Under the pieces are notes generated by a model. It did not search any database and was not told where the DNA came from. It saw only the letters and a list, made by a program, of their open reading frames with translations. A DNA stretch of 39,668 bases from JADJOY01 sp046331705 [NCBI: bacterium] (lineage in GTDB: Bacteria > JADJOY01), in assembly GCA_046331705.1 (NCBI GenBank), contig JAXLQJ010000066.1, forward strand, positions 1-39,668, in the 5' to 3' direction. The first letter of the stretch is position 1. The number at the start of each line of letters is the position of its first letter. Of this stretch, positions 1 to 7,819 are shown piece after piece. The translations under genes and the position numbers were made by a program.

Positions 1-2
1 AG

Positions 3-1253
3 CTCATCGAGGATCTCCAGGAGACGCGGCTTGCGCCACGAACCATCCGACACACCTACGGCGTGCTCCACAAGTTCTTCGCCGACCTCGTCGTCGAGGA
101 GCTCGTCGAGATCTCGCCGTGTGTGCTCACGAAGGACCAGCTCCCGAAGAACCGCGACAAGGACCCCGAGTGGCGCGCCACGGCCATCTTCACGCGGGAT
201 GAAGCGGAGCTCCTGATCAGCGGTGACGCGATCCCCGAGGACCGTCGCCTGCTCTACACGATCTTGCTGCTGACCGGGACCCGGCTCGGTGAAGCCGTCG
301 GTCTTCGATGGCGGGACTACGACGAGCGCGCCGAACCTCTCCACCGACTGACGGTGGCGAGGTCGTACGACGGCCCGTTGAAGACGGAGGTCCCTCGCCA
401 GGTCCCGGTGCATCCGCTCCTGGCCTCGGTTCTCGCCGAATGGCGGCTACGCGGCTTCCCCCGGATGATGGGCCGGGCCGCGACGAGAGACGATCTGGTG
501 ATCCCGTCCCGCGAAGCGGTGATGCGGACGCAGAGCCACGTCCGAAACAAGATGCTCGACGACCTGGCCCGGCTCGGCCTTCGGCCCCGGCGTGTGCACG
601 ACACCCGGCGCACCTTCATCACTCTGGCGCAAGTCGACGGTGCCAGGACGAACGTGCTGATGGCTGTGACGCACGGCCCCCGCGGCGACATCATGAACGC
701 CTACACGACTTTCCCCTGGCCGACGCTCTGCGAGGCCGTCCAGCACCTCAACCTGCGGCGGGTCGGGGGCGAGGTCGTGCGGCTTCGGCTCGCGGCCAAC
801 GCAGCTCGCGAGCACGGCGATCGGGCGTCCGAAACGGGGTCAGAATCGGCCGAAGCCGACCCTCACCTTGTCACAAACCGTGTCACAAGCGCCGAGAATC
901 GCGCCGTTTTCGTCCGTAAGTCTTGGACAAAGCACGCGTTTTCGGTTTCGGGGTCTGGTGGAGGCGGCGGGAATCGAACCCGCGTCCGAAGGTGCTCGAT
1001 CCGAGGCTTCTACACGCGTAGCTTCCCTTCCTTTGTCGTCGGCCGAGGCGCTGGGAAGCGAGCTCGCGGCCGACCAGCCCGATCTTTGATTTCGCTCGGC
1101 GTCGGACGGGCGCGGCGCCTTGCTAGCCCGCTATTTGCTCCGAACGGTCCCGCGGGCGAGGGCCGTCCAGAGGAATCACTGCGGGTTAGGCAGCGATCGC
1201 GTAAGCAGAACCGTCGTTGGCGGTTGTGTTTTCCAGCCTTTTGTACGAGGTGA
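3..1253 (+). CDS. Tyrosine recombinase/phage-type integrase, 5' end outside window
   Basis: Site-specific tyrosine recombinase that cuts and rejoins DNA at att sites. The reading frame is open from the window edge (first full codon at base 3), so the N-terminal arm is partly missing. The catalytic set is visible: first Arg in TGTRLGEAVGLRW (about 270-310), the HxxR motif as HDTRR (about 598-612), the second His in THGPRGD (about 670-690), and the nucleophile Tyr in NAYTTF (about 697-714). The frame has no stop before the tmRNA gene and ends only at 1251-1253, inside ssrA on the opposite strand. The last ~100 residues are therefore antisense tmRNA and low-complexity, and probably not native protein. 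Its position flush against the ssrA 3' end is the classical arrangement for an ssrA-targeting island integrase. The product is confident; the true C-terminus is not. Confidence 0.85.
   Translation, partial: LIEDLQETRLAPRTIRHTYGVLHKFFADLVVEELVEISPCVLTKDQLPKNRDKDPEWRATAIFTRDEAELLISGDAIPEDRRLLYTILLLTGTRLGEAVGLRWRDYDERAEPLHRLTVARSYDGPLKTEVPRQVPVHPLLASVLAEWRLRGFPRMMGRAATRDDLVIPSREAVMRTQSHVRNKMLDDLARLGLRPRRVHDTRRTFITLAQVDGARTNVLMAVTHGPRGDIMNAYTTFPWPTLCEAVQHLNLRRVGGEVVRLRLAANAAREHGDRASETGSESAEADPHLVTNRVTSAENRAVFVRKSWTKHAFSVSGSGGGGGNRTRVRRCSIRGFYTRSFPSFVVGRGAGKRARGRPARSLISLGVGRARRLASPLFAPNGPAGEGRPEESLRVRQRSRKQNRRWRLCFPAFCTR
956..990. mobile_element. Probable att junction at the ssrA 3' end
   Basis: The T arm and acceptor 3' strand of tmRNA are a common tyrosine-integrase target, and the integrase gene reads directly into this stretch. 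The matching direct repeat at the other end of the element would be to the left of the window, so the att core cannot be delimited here. Confidence 0.55.
1186..1221 (-). other. tmRNA proteolysis-tag reading frame (ANDGSAYAIAA, stop TAA)
   Basis: Inside ssrA the frame starting at the GCC resume codon (1219-1221) encodes Ala-Asn-Asp-Gly-Ser-Ala-Tyr-Ala-Ile-Ala-Ala and then TAA (1186-1188). AND at the start and a hydrophobic-Ala-Ala end are the conserved elements of ssrA tags recognised by ClpXP and its adaptors. Here the end is AIAA rather than the more familiar ALAA. Confidence 0.9.
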
Positions 1254-1313
1254 CCGGGACCCTCGGCGTGCCACCACGGACGTCATCACCCCCGTCGAGC
1301 CCAAATCGCCCCC

Positions 1314-1627
1314 GTGTGGGAAGGTCGATCGGGAAGAGGGGCGTCTGAAGCCGTTTCCTCTTCCGATTCTCCTCTGCGCGCGGCCACGTCCCGAGCCCCA
1401 CTGCCGGGGTCATCGCGTGTCGCGAGCGCGCTCAACGTAACACCGCGCGGGCGATGCGCTAGGGCCCTTGGCCCGCGCGGCGACTTCCGGGGCGGCGTCG
1501 GCGGTCCGTCTCCCTGGCACGGAGCGTCAGCGCGCCGCTCGGGCCGCCGCGGGAGATTGGCGCGGGCGTCGCGTCTGACTATCCCTACCCGTACGCGCGG
1601 CGGCGCCGCGGGCTCGGGAGGTGGGTG
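1314..1627. promoter_or_regulatory. Divergent ssrA/Hsp70 intergenic region with a weak promoter candidate
   Basis: This 314-base gap separates the 5' ends of ssrA (minus) and the Hsp70 gene (plus) and shows no coding character. For the plus strand a weak candidate is TTGGCG (1557-1562), 17 bases, TATCCC (1580-1585). A clear ribosome binding site GGGAGG lies at 1616-1621. No convincing ssrA promoter was seen in the flanking bases. Confidence 0.3.
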
Positions 1628-3184
1628 ATGCGACTCGGAATCGACTTCGGTACCACGCGGACGGTGGTCTCGGCTTCGCTGGGCGGCCGTTATCCGGTGG
1701 TGTGCTTCGACGTGGGCGGGGTGTTCCGCGACTATCTGCCGGGGATCGTGGCGATCCGCGACGACGGCACGCTGGTGTTCGGCTGGGAGGCGCGCGCCGA
1801 GCTCAGCGAGCACCCGCACCAGGCGATTCGCTCGATCAAGCGCGCGATCACGGATCTCGCGCCCGACGACGTGGTGCCGGGGCTCGAGCTGGCGGGGGTG
1901 ACGGCGCTCGAGCTGGTGACGCGTTACCTCGCCCATCTGCGCCGCGCGATCGTGGAGCAGGGCAATGTCGAGGTGGCCGAGGGCGAGCCCATCGAGGCGG
2001 TGGTGGCGGTGCCGGCCAACGCGTCGAGCCAGCAGCGCTACCTCACGCTGGAGGCGTTCACGCGCGCCGGATTCCAGGTGCAAGCGCTCGTCAACGAGCC
2101 CACGGCGGCGGCGATCGAGTTCGCGCAGCGCAACGCCCAAGCCTTGGGCCCGCGCAGCCCGAAGCGTTACGTGGTGGTCTACGACCTGGGCGGCGGCACC
2201 TTCGACACGGCGGCGGTCTCCCTCGAAGGGCGGCGCTTCACGCTGCTGGCGAGCGAGGGCATTCACCGCCTGGGCGGCGACGACTTCGACGAGATCATCT
2301 ACGAGCTGGTGCTCGCTCAGGCGCGCGCCTCGGACGACGCGCTGGCGCCGAACCAGCGCGTGGCGCTGCTCGAGGCCTGCCGGGAGGCGAAGGAGACGCT
2401 CAAGCCGACCAGCCGCCGCCTGCTGGTGGACCCGCGCAGCGCCGCGCATCCGGAGCTTCTCGGCGAGGAGCCGATCGTCCTCGACGTGAACGAGATCTAT
2501 CTGCGCGCGCAGCCGCTGGTGGACCAGACGCTCGCGCTGGTGGATCAGCTCTTCGCGAGCCTGGTGGCGCGCGGCATCGATCCGGAGAGCACCCGCGAGC
2601 TCGGCGGCCTCTATCTGGTGGGCGGCTCGACGGCGTTCCCGGCGGTGGCGCGGGCGCTGCGCGCGTTGCACGGCCGCAAGATCCAGCTCGCGCCGGAGCC
2701 GCACGCGTCCACGGCGGTGGGGCTCGCGGTGGCGGGCGATCCGGCCGCGGGGATCTTCGTGCGCGAGGCGCCCACGCGCCATCTCGGCGTGTGGCGCGAA
2801 GCGGCGGCGGGTCGCGACAAGGTGTTCGATCTAATCCTGAGCAAGGACAGCGCCGCGCCGGTCGACGGCCCGGTGGTGGTCGAGCGCAGCTACCACCCGC
2901 GCCACAGCGTGGGGCACCTGCGCTTCCTGGAATGCGCGTCACTCGATTCGAGTCAGCAGCCCGCGGGCGACGTGACGCCCCTGGCGCGGGTGGTCTTCCC
3001 GTACGATCCCACGCTGGCCGATCGCGCCGATCTGGCGGATCGCGACGTGGAGGCGAACGCGGCGCTCGAGGCCGAAGAGATCCACGAGACGTACACGTAC
3101 CAGCCGGACGGCACCGTCACCTTCGCGATCGAGAACCGTACCCACGGCTACCGCAAGAGCTTCGTGCTCGGCGCCGTGCGCTGA
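1628..3184 (+). CDS. Hsp70-family (DnaK-like) ATPase, short form
   Basis: Cytoplasmic chaperone-like ATPase with the actin/Hsp70 nucleotide-binding fold. The phosphate-1 motif GIDFGTTRTVV is at residues 4-14, the phosphate-2 motif YDLGGGTFDTA near 183-193, and the adenosine motif LYLVGGSTAFP near 330-340. At 518 residues it is shorter than DnaK (about 640). After the ATPase domain comes a beta-rich segment with no obvious helical lid, so it is an Hsp70-like paralogue rather than housekeeping DnaK; no dnaJ or grpE is adjacent. The ATG at 1628 is preferred over the overlapping GTG at 1625 because GGAGG (1617-1621) then sits six bases upstream. Confidence 0.85.
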   Translation: MRLGIDFGTTRTVVSASLGGRYPVVCFDVGGVFRDYLPGIVAIRDDGTLVFGWEARAELSEHPHQAIRSIKRAITDLAPDDVVPGLELAGVTALELVTRYLAHLRRAIVEQGNVEVAEGEPIEAVVAVPANASSQQRYLTLEAFTRAGFQVQALVNEPTAAAIEFAQRNAQALGPRSPKRYVVVYDLGGGTFDTAAVSLEGRRFTLLASEGIHRLGGDDFDEIIYELVLAQARASDDALAPNQRVALLEACREAKETLKPTSRRLLVDPRSAAHPELLGEEPIVLDVNEIYLRAQPLVDQTLALVDQLFASLVARGIDPESTRELGGLYLVGGSTAFPAVARALRALHGRKIQLAPEPHASTAVGLAVAGDPAAGIFVREAPTRHLGVWREAAAGRDKVFDLILSKDSAAPVDGPVVVERSYHPRHSVGHLRFLECASLDSSQQPAGDVTPLARVVFPYDPTLADRADLADRDVEANAALEAEEIHETYTYQPDGTVTFAIENRTHGYRKSFVLGAVR

Positions 3185-3294
3185 GCGGGGGTGCGGCGGG
3201 GACGTTCGGAGCTCGGCGGGGGCAGGAGCCCGCGGGCCCCGCAGGCGCCCACAGCTCGAAGGGAAATGCGCGTTCCGCGTCGAACGGCGATCGC

Positions 3295-3561
3295 TCAGCC
3301 GGCGGCGGCGACCAGCTTGTCGACGAGCGCCACGTAGGCGCGCATCGCGTCGTCCTTCGAGGTGCCCTTCTTCTGGGTCCACTGGTCGAATTTCGCGCGT
3401 GCCACGAAGTCCATCATGCCGGGGCGCTTGCCGGTGACGTCGCCGGCGCTGCCCTGCTTGTAGAGCGCGTAGAGCTCGAGGAGCGAGTCGTTGTCCGGGC
3501 GTGCGGGCAGCTTCTTCACGCGCTCTTGGGCTGCGGCGAATTGGGTGGCGAGGTCGCTCAT
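3295..3561 (-). CDS. Acyl-CoA-binding protein (ACBP family)
   Basis: Small soluble protein of 88 residues that binds long-chain acyl-CoA esters. It shows the ACBP pattern: an N-terminal helix with FAAAQERVKKLPARPDN, then LLELYALYKQGSAGDV, then a KFDQWTQKKGTSKDDAMRAYV-type segment. Length matches the family (about 85-90). The start at 3561 follows GAGGAG six to ten bases upstream; an upstream TTG in frame lacks any such site. It is divergent from the lipocalin gene and close to an acyl-CoA dehydrogenase operon, which fits active acyl-CoA metabolism. ACBP is common in eukaryotes but patchy in bacteria. Confidence 0.9.
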   Translation of the reverse strand: MSDLATQFAAAQERVKKLPARPDNDSLLELYALYKQGSAGDVTGKRPGMMDFVARAKFDQWTQKKGTSKDDAMRAYVALVDKLVAAAG

Positions 3562-3805
3562 GGAGTCCTCCTCGATCGATTGCTGCGTGGAGAGCGAACG
3601 TAGCACGGCGTTCAGGCGCGGTCGGCCGGGTTACACGGGAGTCGCGATACCCGCTGAGCGCGTCGGCGGGCCACCGCGCGCACAACCTCCACGGCCGTCA
3701 CGATTACGATGGCGCCGAGCGCGCGCTCGCCGCCGCCGCGATCGCGGCTCGCTTCGCTCGTCATCGCGCTCGCCGTTCGAGCGCCGTCCCGCCGGAGGTC
3801 CATTC

Positions 3806-4327
3806 GTGAAACGCTCGCGCACGGCTCTGCTCGCCGCCTTCACCTCGCTCCTCGGCTGCGCCTCCCACGCGCCGCTCGCGACGGTTCCCCAGGTCGATCT
3901 GCCGCGCTTCATGGGCGATTGGTACGTGATCGCGAACATCCCCACGTGGCTCGAGAAGGGCGCGCACAACGCGGTCGAGTCGTACGCGCTCGCGCCCGAC
4001 GGCACCATCGCCACCACGTTCACCTTTCGCGATGGTGCCTTCGACGGGCCCGAGAAGCGCTACACGCCCAACGGCCGCGTCACCGACACCCGCACGAATG
4101 CCACGTGGGGGATGCAGTTCGTGTGGCCGTTTCGCGCCGAGTACCTCATCGTCCACCTCGACGAGGCGTACACGCAGACGATCATCGGTCGCACCGCGCG
4201 CGACTACGTGTGGATCATGGCGCGCACGCCGACGATCCCGGATGCGGATTACGCGAGGCTGGTCGAGCGGGTCGGCGCGATGGGCTACGACACCACCCAG
4301 CTCCAGAAGGTCCCCCAGCGCTGGTAG
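3806..4327 (+). CDS. Bacterial lipocalin (Blc-like outer-membrane lipoprotein)
   Basis: A 173-residue lipocalin that binds hydrophobic ligands, with the GxW signature as MGDWYVIANIPT near residue 34 and further beta strands FTFRDGAFDG and WPFRAEYLIVHLD. Family knowledge suggests a role in handling lipids in the envelope under stress. The GTG start at 3806 is supported by GGAGG at 3794-3798 and by a complete lipoprotein signal: basic KRSR, a hydrophobic core, and the lipobox LLGC ending at about residue 17. A possible -10 TACGAT lies at 3705-3710. Length and motifs are normal for Blc. Confidence 0.9.
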   Translation: MKRSRTALLAAFTSLLGCASHAPLATVPQVDLPRFMGDWYVIANIPTWLEKGAHNAVESYALAPDGTIATTFTFRDGAFDGPEKRYTPNGRVTDTRTNATWGMQFVWPFRAEYLIVHLDEAYTQTIIGRTARDYVWIMARTPTIPDADYARLVERVGAMGYDTTQLQKVPQRW

Positions 4328-4474
4328 CCGCTCGCCCTCGAAGATCCGTTCGGGGCAGGGCCGTCAGACCCCGTCGAAGCTCCCGCGAAGCCCACGCGCC
4401 GCTGCGCTGTCTGCGTGCGCGGCTCCGGATCGGCGCGCGACCGGTGGTAGAAAGCCCTCGGAGCAACGTCCCGT

Positions 4475-7399
4475 ATGTCCGAGGCGAGCTACCGCGTCTT
4501 CGTGTCGAGCACCTATCTCGACAACGAATCCCGGCGCAAGACGGTCGAGAACGCGATCCTCCGCGCGGGAATGGTCCCGGTGGGGATGGAGCGGTTCGCG
4601 GCCCAGACGCACACGATCGTCCAGGCGTCGCTCGACGAGGTGCGCAGCGCCGACGTGTTCGTCGGGATCGTCGCGCGGCGCTATGGCTCGATCCTGGCCG
4701 GAGAGGAGCTGTCGGTTTGCGAGCTGGAATACGGCGCCGCGAGGAAGGCCACCAAGCCCTGCCTGATGTTCCTGATCGACTCGCGCCATCCGTTCACGGA
4801 GCAAGACCTCGATCCCGGACCCGAGAGATGGGCGAAGCAGGGAAGGCTCGACGCCTTCAAGGCGCGCTTCACCGCCGACCAACTGCCCGCCACGTTCACC
4901 GACGACACTCTCGGGATGTGCGTGCTCGACGCGCTCAACCGCTGGCGACGGGATCAAGAAGGCATGCCTTCGCCCGGACCGGTTTCGCCAGGGTCGACGC
5001 CGTCGGTCAGCGATGACCCCGACGTCGCGGGCTACCTCGCGAAGGCGGCGAACCTCCACGCCACGCTTCCCATCGCCGGCTTCCGCACCAAGCTCCGAGC
5101 ACCCATCGAGATCGCAGAGCTCTACGTGCCGCTTCACGCCATGGTCGATCTGCGGGGCGTGGGCGACGCCGTATTCGCCGATGCCGACGACGCCGCCAAG
5201 CGCCTGTACGACACCGAGCAATCCCTCGAAATCGACCTGACGCGCGCCTTCGACGAGGCCGCCCGCCGCAATCGCCGCGGCCTCGTCATCCTGGGCGATC
5301 CCGGCTCGGGGAAGACGACGCACCTCAAGCGCTTGCTCTTGTGGTGCGCTCGCGAGGGTGCCGCCTCCCTCGGCCTGCCGGTGGGAACGATCCCGGTCTT
5401 CCTGCCGCTGCGCGACCTTCGGGATCTCACCCATGGCCTCGAGCTCTTCATCGAAGGGCAGTTGAGCGAGCCGCACCTCGCAACCCCCGCCGGCTTCGGT
5501 CGGAAGCTCCTCGATCGCGGCGGTCTGCTCTTGCTTCTCGACGGTCTCGACGAGGTGGCCGATCCCGGGCAGCGCGAGCAGGTGGCGCGCTGGATCGATA
5601 CCGCGCTGCGGACGCACCCAAGCTGCCGCTTCGTCGTGACGAGCCGCTTCGCCGGATACACCCAGGAAGCGCGCCTCAGCGAGTCGTTCCTCGAGCTTCA
5701 CCTGCGCCCCCTCACCGCCGAGCAGGCCGACCACTTCGTCCACAACTGGTACCGGATCGTCGAGCGGGGCCTGGCCGTGGACCCGGCGCAGGGCGAGCTG
5801 ATCGCGAAGACCCGCGCGGACGAGCTCGTCGCACGCTTGAAGGAGCCCGACTTCCGGGCGCGCCGGGTCTTCGAGCTGACCCGAAACCCGCTCTTGCTCA
5901 CCAACCTCTGCCTCGTGCACCGCGACCGCGGCCGGCTTCCGAAGCGCCGCGCCGAGCTCTACGACGAGTGCATCGACGTGCTGCTCGAACGCTGGCGCGT
6001 CGGGAAGGGGCTCGGCGTCGGCACCACCGCGAAGGAGGCACGCCGCGTCCTGCAGCCGGTGGCGCTTTGGCTTCACCAGGAGGTGAACCGCACCCGGGCG
6101 CGCGTCGAGCAGATCGAGCCGGTCGTCGCCGCGCCGCTCGCTGCCATCGGCTACGAGCGTGGTGGTGCCCGCGAGTTCCTGCGCACCGTCCGCGACGAAA
6201 GCGGGCTGCTCATCGGCTGGGACCAGGAGCACTACGGCTTCATGCACCTGGGCTTCCAGGAGTACCTCGCTGCCCGCGAGATCCGGACGCGCTCATTCGA
6301 CGACCCCGCGGTCCTCGCCGAGATGGCGAAGCACTTCGGCGAGAGCTGGTGGCAGGAAGTGATTCTCTTGCTCCTCGCCCTCGACGACCCCGCGCTCTTC
6401 AAACCTTTCATGCGTGAGCTGGTCCAACTTCCGGCGTTTGCCGAGCACCCGGACCTCGTGGAGCTCTGCCTCGACGATGCGGCGGAGGTCTCCCTCGAAC
6501 CGTTCGAGGATCTGGTGCTTGCCCCTCCATTGACGGACCCGGTTCTCTGGGAGAGTCAGGTCGCTGCGTTCAAGATCCTCGTGCGCCTGGCACCGGCTCG
6601 CATGGCCGAGCTGGTGACGTTGCTGCGATCCCATCCATCCCCCGAGATCCAGGCGCGGCTACGCGCGAGCTTTGGGGCGGCGCACCAAGAAACGGTCATT
6701 GCAGCGCGAGGCGGCTACGAGCTTGTCCGCATCCCCGGTGGTGTCTTTCAAATGGGCTCGCCCGAGTCAGAAGAGGGCCGCTGGGACGATGAGGGACCGC
6801 ACCACCAGGTGCGAGTTTCCTCGTTCTGGCTGGGGCGCTACCCGGTCACGAACGAGCAGTACGGTGCCTACTTGCGTGAGAATCCGGGCGCGAAGGAGCC
6901 TGAGCGATGGTCCGATCGCCGGTACAACCAGCCACGCCAGCCAGTGGTGGGAGTGAGCTGGCATGAGGCTCGGGCCTACGCAGATTGGGCGCGCCTTAGG
7001 CTTCCCACGGAAGCAGAGTGGGAGTACGCCTGTCGAGCAGGGACGACCACACGCTATTCCAGCGGTGACAGCGAGGCGGATCTGGATCGTGTGGGCTGGT
7101 ACGACACGAACTCGGGCGGGGCGCTACACCCGGTCGGCGAGAAGGAGCCGAACGCCTTCGGTCTTTTCGACATGCACGGCAACGTGTGGGAATGGGTCGA
7201 GGATGACTGGCACGGGGACTATCGAGGTGCTCCCACCGACGGCCGTGCCTGGATCGAGAGCCCGCGTGGCGCGCGCCGCGTCCTTCGGGGCGGCTCCTTC
7301 GCTAATTCGGCGAGGTTCGCCCGGGCTGCGTACCGCCTCGTCGCCCCGGGCGGCCGCCGCGGGTACCGCGGCTTCCGTCTCGCGAGGTCGGACCCTTGA
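4475..7399 (+). CDS. DUF4062-NACHT-FGE/C-type-lectin-fold STAND NTPase (candidate defence protein)
   Basis: A 974-residue three-part protein. Residues 5-95 are DUF4062, beginning YRVFVSSTYLDN, a Rossmann-like domain also placed next to NACHT in eukaryotic NWD1 and TEP1. Residues 265-610 are a NACHT P-loop NTPase: Walker A GDPGSGKT at 274-281, Walker B LLLLLDGLDE at 351-360, VTSRFAGY near 388, NPLLLTNLC at 471-479 and a terminal HLGFQEYLAARE at 591-602. Residues 745-971 are an FGE-sulfatase/C-type-lectin-fold domain with IPGGVFQMGSPESEE, LPTEAEWEYACRAG, FDMHGNVWEWVEDDW and RGGSF. The cysteines that make true formylglycine-generating enzymes active are absent near the RGGSF tail, so it is more likely a ligand-binding sensor. 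Expected logic, by inference: FGE sensor, NACHT switch, DUF4062 output. It neighbours two toxin-antitoxin modules. The start follows GGAG at about 4460. Confidence 0.9.
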   Translation: MSEASYRVFVSSTYLDNESRRKTVENAILRAGMVPVGMERFAAQTHTIVQASLDEVRSADVFVGIVARRYGSILAGEELSVCELEYGAARKATKPCLMFLIDSRHPFTEQDLDPGPERWAKQGRLDAFKARFTADQLPATFTDDTLGMCVLDALNRWRRDQEGMPSPGPVSPGSTPSVSDDPDVAGYLAKAANLHATLPIAGFRTKLRAPIEIAELYVPLHAMVDLRGVGDAVFADADDAAKRLYDTEQSLEIDLTRAFDEAARRNRRGLVILGDPGSGKTTHLKRLLLWCAREGAASLGLPVGTIPVFLPLRDLRDLTHGLELFIEGQLSEPHLATPAGFGRKLLDRGGLLLLLDGLDEVADPGQREQVARWIDTALRTHPSCRFVVTSRFAGYTQEARLSESFLELHLRPLTAEQADHFVHNWYRIVERGLAVDPAQGELIAKTRADELVARLKEPDFRARRVFELTRNPLLLTNLCLVHRDRGRLPKRRAELYDECIDVLLERWRVGKGLGVGTTAKEARRVLQPVALWLHQEVNRTRARVEQIEPVVAAPLAAIGYERGGAREFLRTVRDESGLLIGWDQEHYGFMHLGFQEYLAAREIRTRSFDDPAVLAEMAKHFGESWWQEVILLLLALDDPALFKPFMRELVQLPAFAEHPDLVELCLDDAAEVSLEPFEDLVLAPPLTDPVLWESQVAAFKILVRLAPARMAELVTLLRSHPSPEIQARLRASFGAAHQETVIAARGGYELVRIPGGVFQMGSPESEEGRWDDEGPHHQVRVSSFWLGRYPVTNEQYGAYLRENPGAKEPERWSDRRYNQPRQPVVGVSWHEARAYADWARLRLPTEAEWEYACRAGTTTRYSSGDSEADLDRVGWYDTNSGGALHPVGEKEPNAFGLFDMHGNVWEWVEDDWHGDYRGAPTDGRAWIESPRGARRVLRGGSFANSARFARAAYRLVAPGGRRGYRGFRLARSDP
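7298..7387 (+). other. C-terminal FGE-tail segment in the position of a DGR variable region
   Basis: Codons for residues 942-971 follow the RGGS motif and end in GFRLA, exactly where variable repeats of diversity-generating retroelement target proteins lie. Residues at the usual variable positions are scattered (Phe942, Ala943, Asn944, Ser945, Phe948, Tyr953, Leu955, Val956, Ala957, Tyr964), and most of these codons end in C as NNC. That would fit mutagenesis of AAC codons, but it also fits the general C bias of this genome. No reverse transcriptase or template repeat is in the window. Confidence 0.3.
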
Positions 7400-7504
7400 C
7401 CCTCGAACCCTCGTACCCTTGGACCGGCGCTCACCCGGGCCGAAGCGCGCCGGGGAGCCGGGGAGGCGCAAGCGCAGCTCGCTCGATGTATCGGGCGACG
7501 CGCG

Positions 7505-7804
7505 TCACGCGGCGCGTTCGTGCCAGGGCTTGATCCGGGCGATCGTCGCGGCGAGCGTACGCTCGGCGACTTCGGTGTCGTGAGCGGCCTGCGCACGAAG
7601 CCAGTAGCCGTTCGAGAGCCCGAAGAAGCGGCAGAGGCGCAGATCGGTATCCGCGGTGATGGCGCGCTTGCCGGCGACGATTTCGCCGATGCGCTGCGCC
7701 GGCACACCGATCTCCTTCGCCAGCCGGTACTGCGAGATCCCCATCGGCAGCAGGAATTCCTCGCGGAGCAGCTCGCCTGGGGTCACGGGTTTGGGTCGGG
7801 CCAT
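7505..7804 (-). CDS. higA: HigA-family antitoxin (XRE helix-turn-helix)
   Basis: A 99-residue DNA-binding antitoxin. It starts with the HigA-type PVTPGELLREEFLLPMGIS and continues with an XRE helix-turn-helix, QYRLAKEIGVPAQRIGEIV, then TDLRLCRFFGLSNGYWLRAQ, the hallmark run of the HigA addiction-module family. It follows the toxin gene by 15 bases on the same strand, toxin first, which is the usual higBA order. Family members neutralise the RelE-like toxin and repress the shared promoter, here about 300 bases upstream. Confidence 0.92.
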   Translation of the reverse strand: MARPKPVTPGELLREEFLLPMGISQYRLAKEIGVPAQRIGEIVAGKRAITADTDLRLCRFFGLSNGYWLRAQAAHDTEVAERTLAATIARIKPWHERAA

Positions 7805-7819
7805 CGTGATGTGCTCCCG

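Larger units (their letters stand above)
956..1313 (-). ncRNA. ssrA: Transfer-messenger RNA (tmRNA), one-piece
   Basis: Rescues stalled ribosomes by trans-translation. Read on the minus strand, the 3' end (about 956-990) is a tRNA-like T arm with GGTTCGATTCCC followed by CGCCTCC, A and an encoded CCA. The 5' end at 1313 starts GGGGGCG, which pairs with CGCCTCC over seven positions (one G-U) to form the acceptor stem. The 5' part carries the tmRNA-typical GATTTGGGCTCGACGGGGGTGATGACG-like D-loop region. The tag reading frame lies at 1186-1221. Length is 358 nt, normal for one-piece tmRNA. The integrase ends against and into this gene, so the ssrA 3' end is the probable integration target, restored intact by the element. 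Confidence 0.95.

Noticed and set aside
868-1089. Open frame containing VEAAGIEPASEGARSE on the plus strand
   Set aside because: It is the familiar spurious translation across the 3' tRNA-like end of tmRNA, antisense to ssrA.
1286-2782. Long minus-strand open frame (about 498 residues) opposite the Hsp70 gene
   Set aside because: Composition is Arg/Ala/His-rich shadow sequence, and the plus-strand frame carries all Hsp70 motifs.
6707-7387. True formylglycine-generating enzyme activity for the C-terminal domain
   Set aside because: The cysteines near the RGGS tail required for catalysis are absent, and no sulfatase is nearby.
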